Below are positions 34,079-45,015 of a DNA stretch of 64,000 nt, one piece after another. Location of the stretch: NCBI GenBank assembly GCA_030407315.1, contig JALQPE010001688.1, forward strand, positions 1-64,000, read 5' to 3'. The translations under genes were made by a program, and so were the position numbers. The stretch's first letter is position 1; each line of letters begins with the position of its first letter. The notes below the pieces were generated by a model. That model saw nothing but the letters and a program-made list of their open reading frames with translations. It was not told where the DNA came from and ran no database searches. The DNA comes from Asparagopsis taxiformis (Eukaryota; Rhodophyta; Florideophyceae; Bonnemaisoniales; Bonnemaisoniaceae).

Positions 34079-34858
34079 TTAGACGAATTCCTCTGCTTTG
34101 TAAACATCTATAACTTCTCCACGAAGATGGGCTCGAGAATGGAGGTCAGCGAAACGAATTGGGGCTGGAACACGATAGACACACAACTTTTGGACAAGTT
34201 TGGAAGCTGTCTGAAGCGAGACTTTGTGTCCAACAGAAACGTATATCGGTTTGTTCTGTGCATTGCCAGTAAGGAGTGCGTTTGCCCACGTAGTACCGCT
34301 TTCGCCAATGACAGCAACAGGTGTTTCACTCGTTGCCGCTACTTTCTTCCGCATCTCTCGTTCATCCAATCCATCCACACAAAGTAATGCTTTAGATACC
34401 CCGATAGTGGCCATATGTTCTTCCACTCCAACTTGACAGGCCAAACCAGCCTTTCTGGGATGCAGAATACCATTGCCGTCCAGAAGTAGGCAGTCAATTC
34501 GCCGACGCACAAGGGGAGGCAGTTCTGAGAGCATTTTAGAAACAATCGGAGCTTCTCGGAACCCTAGGAAAGATGGAACATATGGTGCGGGTATTGTAAC
34601 CACTTGGGATCGGGAATAGACAAGGTCGATGCCACCATTCTTGCGGAGAATCACTATTACTAGGGTTGCTATGTCGTGACCTTGCTCTGATGCAGAGAAT
34701 GAAATATCTGCTCCGGCAACGAAGAGGTCTCTGTCGGCGCTGAAATCGCAAGTGCTGAAAAAATGTGCCCAGTTGTTTGAATCCGCTTGGTCAACTTTGG
34801 CGGCGATGTGAAGTTGCTTCTCAGTCCAATCAGCTATGAGATCATCTTGGCTGGACAT
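34079..34858 (-). CDS. Endonuclease V
   Basis: Nuclease that cuts near deaminated bases; eukaryotic EndoV acts mainly on inosine-containing RNA. The 259-aa protein has the family core: FVAGADISF with a metal-binding Asp, the wedge and Tyr motif PYVPSFLGFREAP, and the LLDGNGILHPRKAGLA motif with another catalytic Asp. A conserved C-terminal RFADLHSRAHL also fits. No signal peptide. The gene ends 43 bp from the convergent TOG-TACC gene. Confidence 0.93.
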   Translation of the reverse strand: MSSQDDLIADWTEKQLHIAAKVDQADSNNWAHFFSTCDFSADRDLFVAGADISFSASEQGHDIATLVIVILRKNGGIDLVYSRSQVVTIPAPYVPSFLGFREAPIVSKMLSELPPLVRRRIDCLLLDGNGILHPRKAGLACQVGVEEHMATIGVSKALLCVDGLDEREMRKKVAATSETPVAVIGESGTTWANALLTGNAQNKPIYVSVGHKVSLQTASKLVQKLCVYRVPAPIRFADLHSRAHLRGEVIDVYKAEEFV

Positions 34859-35293
34859 TAGCTCGACACAATATCAGTTTCAACGGACAAGCTCTCCGCT
34901 TGAGTGAAACAGATCGGTTCTCGTTTGTCAGTAGTGACATCATTTTCCCTTCCTATAATTGGTCTGATGAATGGATTCACAAACTCTTACAGTGTTGATG
35001 ATGATAAATCAATAGCCAACAGTTTGATAGACGTGAAGCGACTGGGGCGAAATCTACAAACCAGTTTTTAACGTGAACGAAATGATGAAGAAGAGTAAAC
35101 TATAGTTGGTGCCTACTTTTACTTTTAACAGATAATCTCAACGATTGAAGAGCAAAGTTATATGGAGGACTGATCTCGCATTCCTACATCGTAGTCGTCT
35201 GCAGTACGAGACTTGGCACCCTTCCAACTCGCACATGAACGCTGGTAGGATCCACGTACAAGTTTGAAAAATATCTCAGTTAGTTGCCCTCAA
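34859..35293. other. Intergenic
   Basis: About 435 bp between the EndoV start and the Nopp140 stop, both minus strand. It should hold the EndoV promoter. Nothing else is visible. Confidence 0.45.
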
Positions 35294-37533
35294 TCAATCA
35301 GAGTCATCAGAAAACTTGTATGAGTTAACAGCATAGCTCAACGTTCCTCCATGATGATCTTGTCGCTTCTTCTTTGTTTTCTCCTTTCGAAACCCTTTCC
35401 CGCGCGTGACGACCAAGTCTTTGTGAGCATGAACACCAAAAGTATCCTTCTTGGATGCAAATGAGTTATCTCGCAGTCTGTTGTCGCTGTACACGACATT
35501 CTCCTCTCGTACCCGTTTGAACGGCACAGGAGTATGCCTGGCTTCCGTATCGCTCTCAGCACGCTTCCTTTTCTTCCCATTTTGGTTGGGCTTTTCGGCT
35601 GACGCTTTGCTAGCAGACCTTGGAGTACTCTTTTGTTCCGGTTTCAATCCAGTTTTCTGCGCATGTCCATTTGTCTGCGGTTTCTCTTTAGCAGCGGCAG
35701 CTGTGTGTCCATTCATCTCCTTGCTATCCTTCTCCTTTTTCGCATTCTTAACTGACTCTACCACGATTTTCCTCGGAGTTTCGTTTTTCAGCTTGTCATG
35801 AAGGTTCTGAACGACATCAGACTGCCTCTTCCTCTTCCTTGCCTCCTCTTCATCAGAAATTTCCGATAAACTACTGCTTTCACTGGGGCTGCTTTCTTCG
35901 CTCGAACTGCTTTCATCACTTGAGCTGCTTGAATCTTCAGTGCTTCCATTCGAGTCACCCTCGCTCGAATCGCTGTCTGAGCTAGAAGACTCTTCGGATT
36001 CCTTCGCGCCATTTCCAACATCACCTGTTTTTCCATTGGCGACTAGTTTCCCAACTGATTTCCCGTTAACACTCGCTCCAAGGCCTGGCCGGGCTGGGGC
36101 TTCACTACCCGAGCTGTCATCGGAGCTGGAGCTTTCGTCAGAACTGGAACTGGATTCTGTTTTGGTATTCTTTTTCGCAGATGATTTTTTCGCCTTGTCG
36201 ACTGGCTCTGCTTCAGTTTCGCTTTCGGAAGAGGAGCTACTGTCTGATGAACTGGCGTCAGATGAGGAACTACTCTCAGAACTGGAATCTTCCAAAGGTT
36301 TGTCAGGCATTTCAGTATCCTGATCGACTGCGGCTTTATGTTTCGGCGAAGGCTCTGCTTTCTTCTGTGGTTTGGTTGCAGATCCATTTGATATTTTAGA
36401 ACCCAGACCAGGACGAGAAGGCTCCTCGCTACTGTCTGAACTGTCTTCAGAAGAACTATCTGAACTGACGGCAGCAGATTTACCATTTGCGGGTTTGGCG
36501 CCTAGTCCCGGACGGGCTGTCTTCTCTTCGCTTGAATCCGTATCCGAGCTGTCCTCAGAACTTGACGAATCTGAGTCGTCAGAGTCTTCGGCTGAGGACG
36601 AAGATTCGTCGCTAGATGAGGAATCCTCGGATGAACTGGATGACTTGGCTTCCTTGGTCTTGGACAGATCTTTTCTCTTTGCAGAGGCTTTTCGATCAAT
36701 TTGCATCTTGTCTTCCTCATCAGATTCATCTGAGTCATCTGATGAGCTTGATGATGAGGAGTCATCTGCTTTAGCTGGGGCAGTTGCTTTTTCTTTCAGA
36801 CTAGCGCTGTCGCTGTCAGAGGATTCATCTGAAGAGCTTGATGATGAGGAGTCATCTGATTCTGCGGGGGTAGTTGATTTTCCTTTCAAATTGGCCTTGT
36901 CGCTGTCAGATGATTCATCTGACGAACTCGATGATGAGGACGACGAATCATCAGTTTTAGCTTGAGTAGATAGCTTGCCTTTGTTCAATTTGGCGGCAGG
37001 TCTTGATTTTTTCGTTTCGAGATCCGCATCGGCAGCACCGCTATCATCCGAGCTGGAGTCATCCGAGCTGGATTGGTCGGAGCTAGAATGGTCGGATGAA
37101 CTGTGGGATTGCGAGGCATCTGAACTGGACGAGCTGGTTTGTTCGCTGGAAGAAGCTGATTCGGCGGAACTATTCTTTCCGGCGTCTCTAGGAGAAGATG
37201 CCAACTTTAGAGCAGCGTCGGCAGCTTTGATTTTGTCCGCGGGCTGAGTTGACGCAAACTGGAGGTAGAGAGCATGAAAAATGTCGCGTACTTTGCTGGG
37301 ATCCTGTAGAGCAAACGGCAGATTGAGGGGAAGTAAGGGTGTTAGGAGGGAGATACACGGGATTGTAATGAATAGAGTTGGACAGAACGCACGTTTGAGG
37401 CATCGTCAAGTAATGCAGCAGCGGTTTTCTGCAGACCGTTATCCACGCAAGTTTTGTACACGAGGGATACGAATGTGTCTTTCGGCCATAGAGCGAGAAT
37501 GGTGCTCTTTTTGTTGTCGGACTGCGCAACCAT
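35294..37533 (-). CDS. Nopp140/SRP40-like nucleolar phosphoprotein
   Basis: Exons 37393-37533 and 35294-37303; 716 aa. Chaperone-like protein that shuttles between nucleolus and Cajal bodies and binds box C/D and H/ACA snoRNPs. The first exon encodes a LisH-like N-terminus (LVYKTCVDNGLQKTAAALLDDAS). The centre is alternating acidic Ser runs (CK2-type SDDSSSSSS blocks) and Lys/Ala/Pro linkers, with PARPGLG-type linkers three times. The C-terminus is the SRP40_C domain (VVYSDNRLRDNSF, VTRGKGFRKEKTKKKR, YKFSDDSD). This order is diagnostic. Two near-identical tandem units lie in the acidic region. Confidence 0.92.
36740..36960 (-). repeat. Tandem Ser-acidic repeat units in Nopp140
   Basis: Two adjacent coding units share the pattern SSSDESSDSD, then LKxK, then AxxDDSSSSSS. 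The DNA is also near-identical between them, which suggests a recent duplication or slippage inside the acidic region. Confidence 0.6.
37304..37392 (-). other. Spliceosomal intron in Nopp140 gene
   Basis: 89 nt, minus strand. Donor GTGCGT, branch CTAAC at 37345-37341, acceptor CTACAG. It is phase 0 and joins LLDDASN to DPSKVRDIF. Confidence 0.85.
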
Positions 37534-37864
37534 TTGGAGTGGGGAGATGATTGATAGACGATACGTATCAGATCATGGGTAGAGGAGGCGGGAGAGGGAT
37601 GGTAGCGTGGTTGATAAATAAGTGTACGGCGCGTCGTCGAGCTGTAAAAGATACAGTATCATAATAGATCCGATCATGCGCAGGTTGAAAAATCGCGCGC
37701 CGCCTTTATTTTTCAAACCTTTTTAGCTTTTCTGGCCAGCGAAGCACGCACTGCCGTCGATGCGCGGCAAAGACCAAAGTCGAGGAGCAAGCAAGTTTAT
37801 GTAGATTAGTTGGAGATACACTTTACAAAAGAAAGCCAACACAATTAGAATACAAAGATCACAG
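37534..37864. other. Intergenic
   Basis: About 330 bp between the Nopp140 start and the ASF1 stop. It should contain the Nopp140 promoter. No other feature is supported. Confidence 0.45.
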
Positions 37865-38522
37865 CTATGCCATATTGGTTGCCTGGTTCATAGACGGTCG
37901 CTCCTGTACGAAATGAGCGCCGTCGGTGGATAATTCGGGGTCGGTTGGTGTGCCAGCAATCGCCTCGCAAAAGTCGAATTTGTGCGGAAACTTTGTAACA
38001 CGCGGGTCATGCGCCGCGATGGTGCGCTTGATTTCGTCCACCACGGGCGTGGGTGGTGGATTTTCATTCTGTTCAGCGGTCGGATATTCGTTACTAACGT
38101 AATATCCGACGCGCACAAACTCCGCGTTCTTATAACTGCACGTCAGCAACACAATAGTGACGCCGACGATGTCACTAGGCGGTATGAGGCCTGCTTTCGG
38201 CGCGTCGACCTGCAGAACGAACATGAATCGACCGGTGTTATCTGCCGGTAACAGCACTGCGTCCAGCTCCTGGTCCCTGCTTTCGTCCTCGGCCGAGCCG
38301 ACGTAAATGACCTTCCATTCGATGTCTGCGCGTCGCAATCGGGAATAAGTTTCGGAGTTAGTGGCGTATTTGCGGATGCTACAGGATGAAACGAGCGCGT
38401 GGAGACGACGTACCTTCTTTGAGCACTTCGCGCACGTCGTATGTTATTTCGAATTGCAAGGGGTTGGTAAACGGCGCCGGGTTATCAAGAACTTTGACGT
38501 CGAAGATATCGACTGCGGCCAT
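37865..38522 (-). CDS. ASF1: Histone chaperone ASF1
   Basis: Exons 38414-38522 and 37865-38325; 189 aa. Binds the H3-H4 dimer in the nucleus and hands it to CAF-1 and HIRA during chromatin assembly. The conserved core covers almost the whole protein: VKVLDNPAPFTNPLQFEITYD (partly in exon 1), DIEWKVIYVGSAEDESRDQELD, FVLQVDAPKAGLIP, and VRVGYYVSNEYP. The C-terminal tail after residue 155 is short and not acidic, unlike yeast Asf1. Length and order fit the family well. Confidence 0.97.
38326..38413 (-). other. Spliceosomal intron in ASF1 gene
   Basis: 88 nt, minus strand. Donor GTACGT, branch CTAAC at 38361-38357, acceptor GCGCAG. It is phase 1 and creates the Asp of DIEWKVIYVG. The joined sequence is the canonical ASF1 core, so the splice is well supported. 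Confidence 0.93.
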
Positions 38523-38880
38523 TCTCAGTCGCGCGAGACTCGAACAGATGTGTGTGGCGGCGAAATGTGACTCGTTTTGTAGGGGATAGTTGAAGGGACG
38601 GCGGCAGTGACGTGCTAAAATGTGCGCTGTCGATTGTTGCTTGAGTTGAAATGAGTTGGTCTTGCGCAGGTCACATCAGCATCAACATTGGATGTTGGCT
38701 GGTTTGAGGAGCTTGTTTCCATTTTGGCGCCAAAAGACGCTCTTGAGAGCACAGTCGTTCGACGTCGTACACGTGGTAATTTTCTCTTTTAATTGTCAAC
38801 GATCAACCTAAGCGCACTCGCCTTCTTTCACGACACTAATTGCGACCGCCAACATGGGCACCATAAATAACTCCACGACT
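38523..38880. other. Intergenic
   Basis: About 360 bp between ASF1 and bL17, both minus strand. It carries the ASF1 promoter, including a CACGTG near 38770. No gene is supported. Confidence 0.45.
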
Positions 38881-39444
38881 TCACTCCAACGCGTCCAACA
38901 ACCCCGCAGATCTAGAGTACTTGGTCTTCCGTCTCTCCTTGTTCTCGAGCTGTTCGCTGGTGAGAATCGACTTGTCGGTTTGCGAAAACTCAATGACGGC
39001 CATGGGCGCACAATCACCTCTGCGGAATCTAGTTTTCAAAACGCGTGTATAACCGCCCTGTCTGGACGCGAAGCGCGGCGCTAGATCGACGAACACCTTC
39101 TTCGCGGCCGCCTGCGTCTGAACGAATCCGTTCACCTTGCGACGCGCCGCCAAAGTCCCCTTCTTCCCCTGCGTGATCACGCGATCTGCAATGCGTCGCA
39201 ATTCCTTGGCCTTGGCAACCGTTGTTTCAATTCGCTCATGTTCAATCAATGAGGTCACCTGATTTCGGAACAGCGCGCGACGATGCGAGCCGGATCTCGA
39301 CAACTTGCGCAGCGAAACTCCGTGTTTCATTTTGCGTCTGTAGACGGATAGATGCGCGCGGGCAGGTAGATTGCACGCTGTCTTGTGGCGGATCAAGATA
39401 CGGACGGTAGCGGCTATTGGGCGGTTACTGAAAATGGAACCCAT
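38881..39444 (-). CDS. Ribosomal protein bL17, organellar
   Basis: Bacterial-type large-subunit ribosomal protein of 187 aa, expected in the mitochondrial or plastid ribosome near the exit tunnel. The core motif is KLSRSGSHRRALFRNQVTSLIEHERIETTVAKAKELRRIADRVI, broken here only by the length limit; it is followed by a basic TRVLKTRFRRGDCAPMAVIEF. The first 40 residues after ATG 39444 are basic and Ser/Ala/Leu-rich, a likely import signal. An earlier in-frame start without ATG at 39450 was ignored. It is divergent to Rab6, 289 bp away. Confidence 0.92.
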   Translation of the reverse strand: MGSIFSNRPIAATVRILIRHKTACNLPARAHLSVYRRKMKHGVSLRKLSRSGSHRRALFRNQVTSLIEHERIETTVAKAKELRRIADRVITQGKKGTLAARRKVNGFVQTQAAAKKVFVDLAPRFASRQGGYTRVLKTRFRRGDCAPMAVIEFSQTDKSILTSEQLENKERRKTKYSRSAGLLDALE

Positions 39445-39517
39445 TTTCAAAAATGAATGAAATTACTGTAGATACAACCAACCATGCATCGCGCACCAAT
39501 GGCGCAGCAGTTGCTGA

Positions 39518-40384
<867 letters not shown>

Positions 40385-40478
40385 CACCTACTACCCTATC
40401 TGTACAAGAAGCGCTTCGTTAAAGTAAAACAGTACAATCAGATCAGATTAGCATACAACTGGCGTCTATTACTTGCCG

Positions 40479-43400
40479 TCAGTGGAATTTCAACAGTCTC
40501 GAGCATAATTCATCGAACTGAGGCGTCACCGCGCTGAAATTTTGCGAACATTTCATGTCCGAGAATGCAACCATTCGCTCCCGAATTCGCAAACAGGCAT
40601 ACGCTGATAACGCAGCAGTCGCCAGTCCGTCTGCTTTGGCTTCGACCATTTCCTTCGGAGCGTCGGTGTTACAACTCCAAATTCCACGCCCAGTAATAGC
40701 AGGCATGTCCTTCTTCAACCAGTGCCCTGCCAGATGACCCAGAGAACACAATATCCTGTTCCCCGCCACACCGCCATGTCCGCAGACTGCAAATGACGTA
40801 ACTGCAATATCATTCACCCCACGAGCGTATATTTCATATTTTGCTCGAAGCATCAATAATCCTTGATCCAGCGAATGGCCGTGTTTCAACACACGATGAT
40901 CAGCAAGCACCTCTGCAAGCCTTTGCGGTATCCAAAACCCGCTCATCCCCTTTGCACTTTCTCCATCTTTCTCCGTAACAAACATATTACCTCCTCGAAG
41001 CACCATGGCACTCGTGTTCGTGGAAAGGCATATCAACGGAAACTGTGGAGACTTAATCTCCTGAGACTCACGCGACATTTTTTCCACGGTTCCAAATGAT
41101 ACCCGAGCGCTCCATGAATCACAGAAAAGTCCGAGATGGCACCCTGGTTCCACGTGCTCATCGATCCATCGGTCGCACTCCTCGTCACTCAAAGGTATTA
41201 TCACTTTAAATTGTTTCGGTAGCAGCAGTATGTTTTCAAGCTCTTCCACTTCCTCAAATTCCTCATCTCCGCTTTCCTCATCACTCATTTGTACAACAGA
41301 CTTTGCGAATGTCGGACTAACTGGTTTTGGCATCTCATCAACGTATTTTTGGCTGGAAATACTCTCCTTGACGTGGTCAAAACACTTCACCTCCGGGATA
41401 TCCAGCTCCCGCATTCGCTCTAGACCTTTTTGAGCTGCCCCTAGCTTGGCAATCCTCTTCTGTGGCGCATCGTAAAAAACTTTCTCTACCCCAGCTCCCA
41501 GCACTGTTAGTATCACAGTACAACGCCATTGCCCCTGCGCTCTCCCACCGAGCTCTTCATAGTCATACTCGGGTTTCTGTGAAAGCACATTCCAATGGAA
41601 TAGCTGTAATAGAGCCGCCACACAATTGGAGATGCCCAAGTGCTTTTCTCGGACTGGTGTGGCAGGGGTAGATAATGCAATACTAGTAGAATTATTCGCT
41701 ACGGGTGGTTCAACCACAGATGACTTCGCAGCTGCATGCTCCTCTTTCCTGCTGATAAGATCTTTCAATGCAAGCAAAAGTTCTTTCGAAACTTTCTGTC
41801 TCGCCTTTTTTACGTTACGCGCAGTCACACGTTTCGCCAAAAATTCTTCCTTGAACTTTCCCTTTGGCAACTTCACAGACGCCGCACATTCCCACACGGG
41901 ACGATAGTAATCTATAGTGCACTGCTTTGTATTAAATTTGGGTCTCGGGCATATGATGTCTTTCTGGCACACCAAATGGAGCTGTGAAACATAGTCCTCC
42001 CCGTCGCTTTCCTCATCAGATTGCATATCGCTCGATGCAACCATTCTTTCTTTATCAGCCACAATCGGGACTCCACCACGATGGACATCGGCCCCTTGAG
42101 AGCCGCCTTTTTCCAAATGTCTGGCTGGGTCGTTTTCTGCATTCAGCCCCTTTCTGCCACGTGCTCCATTCGGTTTATCCCGACCCCTACCTGCTTTCCA
42201 TTCTGGTTCGAGATCAGAATTGTTGTTTGCAATATTTTTTTGACGTTTGAGGTTCACCGGGGAATCAAGGGGAGGTGAAAAATTGGGGTTGGGAACGCTC
42301 TCAAGCTCAACCACTCTTTCCGGTTGGACTGCGGCTGGTCCTTGTGGTCTTTGTATCCTATCGACATGGTGCTGCTCATGAAGATTTGGAGGCATTCCGC
42401 CTGCCATTCCATTGAAATTTGGAAACGGGTACTGACCCATCATTCCGTTTACAGATAACATTGGGTTCATAGGGTTAATGAATCCCATATAATTCATCCC
42501 ATTCATAGGATTCATTGGGAATAGGCCATTCATAGGCATCATTGCTCCGCCCCCATTAGTATTCATTATCATAGATGGGTTCATTGGAATTTGCGGCATT
42601 TGCGCGAAAGCGTTTGAATGGTTTGGCACCATTCCGTTCATCGCATGCATATGCATCATGTCCGCACCAGGATTCATATACGGCATACCCGGTGCCATTG
42701 CCATTGGATTCATAAAGCTTTGGGCATGATCCTGTCCTGGCATTCCCATATTAGCACTCATAAAAGGGTTTTGTTGCATCGAGGAAGCATTGAATTGTTG
42801 GTCTTCCCCGCTGTTTCTTCCATTGGAGACATTCTCGTCAAGCTGACCCTCTTCCTGCTCTTGATCCATTTCAGTGCGTTCTGGAGTCTGATTCTTGGCT
42901 GGTGCAAAAGATACCGAGGGCATAGCCACCCACGGTTGATTGTTTGGCGCATTAGAATCGAGATTTTCAGACTGCCGCCTCGGAACATTTTGCGAATGTT
43001 CAGGTTTGTTTCCCATCGAGGGAACCTTTGGCCGAATCCTCTTCGTAGACTTTGCCGACTTCTCAATACCATCCTTTTTTGATACATGAGGCCATTGGTT
43101 CACTGCAGATGCCGAACTCTTTTTGACACTTACTGAAGGTTCCTCCTTTTCCGCAGTTACATTCCCTGAACCAAAACTTTCCTGGTGCGGAGCTGGCGAA
43201 GCACCAATTTTGCTTGCTGCCCGTTTCATCTTCTGCGCTTTTCTGAATGCAGATCGCGAAGAACGTCCTTTCATACCATGCCCAGGGCGACTGTCTCTTG
43301 GGCGTTTAGATTCCTTGTTCAACATCGGGGTCGTTTCTGGTTGAACTTTATCATCAGGGTTCTTGGCCTCTTGATGATCCTTAGGTTTTGCACCACCCTT

Positions 43401-44702
43401 GCCCTCTGGTTCACGCTTGATTGAAAGAACACCCAATATCTTCGAGGCTAGGTCATGACAGGAGAGCCGCCCACCAGCTTGAGGTGGGTCAACTTTACCA
43501 CCAGATGTATTGCGCACACCCTGGGGTGTATTTTTCCCCTTTTCGAGTGGAAGTGAGTGGCGTCGACCTGCTCTGCTGCTCTGATCGGTGTGTGTGCCTT
43601 TCGTCCCCGTGGGCGCTGATTTGCTGGCAGATGAACTTTGGTTTTGAAACTGGGGAGACTGCCCTTTTTGTCCCTTTGCTTTCCGAGACGAAACATGAGC
43701 AGTGTCATTGTCAAGGTCCCGTAGTTTAGGTTGTCCACGAGCTTCAGAAAACGCAAGAACGGTAGGAGGGCCATGTTTAGACGTGATCTCATCAGAAGAA
43801 TTATCCTCTAGCTGTTTCTCTATGCGCCGTTTGTCATGTTGTTCATTACCACCAACCTGCTGTTTCAACTTATCAGGGGTGCTGTCCAGAGACGGGCGCC
43901 TCCCTTGGGAGGCGCGACGTCTTTTTGTCTCAGCGAGAGGAACATCGTCGCACGAGGAAGAGTCCAAAGACGACATATGATGCTGTGCATTTGTAGTCAG
44001 ATTAGTCGAATTAGGGGGTGTATTTACGATTTCTGAAGGATTTTGTGTTGGACTGGAATGGCGGTCCCGACGAGCAAGTTTGAGTGATTTCTGTACCTCT
44101 TTTCGCAGGTCGAGCGTGCGTCGCATGCGCTGCTTCGAATCGTCCTCGCTGTGAAACGCCTGATGACGCGCGGCGACACGTGGGGCATGCTTTTGACGCG
44201 TTTGAACGGGAGGAGCGGGAACTGTTGGACGATGACAGATGGTTGCAGACGGAGAGTCGCGGGACTGTTTTTCTGAAACGGCAGGAATTTGCTCGCGAGG
44301 AGACTGGACAGTGGTGAGGGAAGCGCGCTTTCTTCGATCGATTTTGTCTGTGTGAATGGCGTCTTCGTCGTCGTGATCAGCCTCGTCCGCGGATTGAGGG
44401 GATGGGGTCGCCATGGATGCGTGCAACGGAAGGGACGCTAGCTGATCGTCTGAAGAATCATCCATGGCGACATCGAGCGTGTCATCCACGCCGGAAGCCA
44501 TCATGTTGATCTTCATGGAGGCCTGGAGGTGCGGGTTGATCCATGCGCCGGCGGGCGTGCTACCCTCGCCGGGGAAGACCTCCACGCGTCCGTTGGGAAG
44601 GTTTACGGTCAGCTCACATCTGTGTAAACCGTCTTGGTCTGGTGGAAATTGCTTGAGCTGGTAGGTCACATTGTTGGGCAGTGGAGGCATTGTGCCTGCC
44701 AT
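40479..44702 (-). CDS. Protein with dsRBD-like and RNase D-like domains, otherwise unidentified
   Basis: Protein of 1407 aa from ATG 44702 (MAGTMPPLPNN). The family is unknown to me. Residues about 1-650 are polar and likely disordered, with many basic patches. Residues about 660-840 are a Met/Asn/Pro/Gly-rich stretch (MNPMNGMN-type repeats). Residues about 1020-1100 resemble a dsRNA-binding domain (W-R-C-T-V-I-L core and a final AAQKGLERM helix). Residues about 1164-1400 resemble the RNase D-type 3'-5' exonuclease fold: LKHGHSLDQGLLMLRAKYEI, then LGHLAGHWLKK and ATAALSAYACLRI. The Exo I acid pair is not clear (FCDSWSARV) and the last motif lacks the usual Asp, so the domain may be inactive. 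Confidence 0.6.
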   Translation of the reverse strand: MAGTMPPLPNNVTYQLKQFPPDQDGLHRCELTVNLPNGRVEVFPGEGSTPAGAWINPHLQASMKINMMASGVDDTLDVAMDDSSDDQLASLPLHASMATPSPQSADEADHDDEDAIHTDKIDRRKRASLTTVQSPREQIPAVSEKQSRDSPSATICHRPTVPAPPVQTRQKHAPRVAARHQAFHSEDDSKQRMRRTLDLRKEVQKSLKLARRDRHSSPTQNPSEIVNTPPNSTNLTTNAQHHMSSLDSSSCDDVPLAETKRRRASQGRRPSLDSTPDKLKQQVGGNEQHDKRRIEKQLEDNSSDEITSKHGPPTVLAFSEARGQPKLRDLDNDTAHVSSRKAKGQKGQSPQFQNQSSSASKSAPTGTKGTHTDQSSRAGRRHSLPLEKGKNTPQGVRNTSGGKVDPPQAGGRLSCHDLASKILGVLSIKREPEGKGGAKPKDHQEAKNPDDKVQPETTPMLNKESKRPRDSRPGHGMKGRSSRSAFRKAQKMKRAASKIGASPAPHQESFGSGNVTAEKEEPSVSVKKSSASAVNQWPHVSKKDGIEKSAKSTKRIRPKVPSMGNKPEHSQNVPRRQSENLDSNAPNNQPWVAMPSVSFAPAKNQTPERTEMDQEQEEGQLDENVSNGRNSGEDQQFNASSMQQNPFMSANMGMPGQDHAQSFMNPMAMAPGMPYMNPGADMMHMHAMNGMVPNHSNAFAQMPQIPMNPSMIMNTNGGGAMMPMNGLFPMNPMNGMNYMGFINPMNPMLSVNGMMGQYPFPNFNGMAGGMPPNLHEQHHVDRIQRPQGPAAVQPERVVELESVPNPNFSPPLDSPVNLKRQKNIANNNSDLEPEWKAGRGRDKPNGARGRKGLNAENDPARHLEKGGSQGADVHRGGVPIVADKERMVASSDMQSDEESDGEDYVSQLHLVCQKDIICPRPKFNTKQCTIDYYRPVWECAASVKLPKGKFKEEFLAKRVTARNVKKARQKVSKELLLALKDLISRKEEHAAAKSSVVEPPVANNSTSIALSTPATPVREKHLGISNCVAALLQLFHWNVLSQKPEYDYEELGGRAQGQWRCTVILTVLGAGVEKVFYDAPQKRIAKLGAAQKGLERMRELDIPEVKCFDHVKESISSQKYVDEMPKPVSPTFAKSVVQMSDEESGDEEFEEVEELENILLLPKQFKVIIPLSDEECDRWIDEHVEPGCHLGLFCDSWSARVSFGTVEKMSRESQEIKSPQFPLICLSTNTSAMVLRGGNMFVTEKDGESAKGMSGFWIPQRLAEVLADHRVLKHGHSLDQGLLMLRAKYEIYARGVNDIAVTSFAVCGHGGVAGNRILCSLGHLAGHWLKKDMPAITGRGIWSCNTDAPKEMVEAKADGLATAALSAYACLRIRERMVAFSDMKCSQNFSAVTPQFDELCSRLLKFH
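42400..42780 (-). repeat. Met/Asn/Pro-rich coding repeat
   Basis: Inside the dsRBD-like gene, codons for MNPM, GMN and MMP recur many times (plus-strand CATTCAT/GGATTCAT pattern). It reads as a low-complexity, possibly prion-like or phase-separating segment. This is a property seen directly; any role is inferred. Confidence 0.6.
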
Positions 44703-45015
44703 TTTGAGATGCGAGCTTTGTTGACAGTAGCACCGTTCACATAGGATAGTGCAGTGGCATTGTTTGCCAAGAGGTCGTGGATGGCTTTCACCGACGAGCA
44801 CTGCAAAGTGAAGCAGTTGAACCAAGTATAAAGCTGAAACGGTGGGTGCATCCCCAAGCTCGGTGCGCGGATCAGTGTCGAGTCGAAGGTCAGGAACAGG
44901 CTGTCATGAAGCCATTATATACAAACAAAAGATGGCAATATTTTCACGTAACATACCACACGCTCAAATTTATTTATTTTATACTGTACGACTCGTCTAC
45001 TGCGCCATAGCTCGA
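44703..45015. other. Intergenic
   Basis: About 313 bp between the start of the dsRBD-like gene and the stop of importin, both minus strand. The dsRBD frame stays open upstream to 44825 but without an ATG. No other gene is supported. Confidence 0.45.

Noticed and set aside
36372..36965. Plus-strand Glu/Ser/Leu-rich ORF opposite Nopp140
   Set aside because: Shadow of the GAx/TCx codons of the acidic Ser runs on the other strand.
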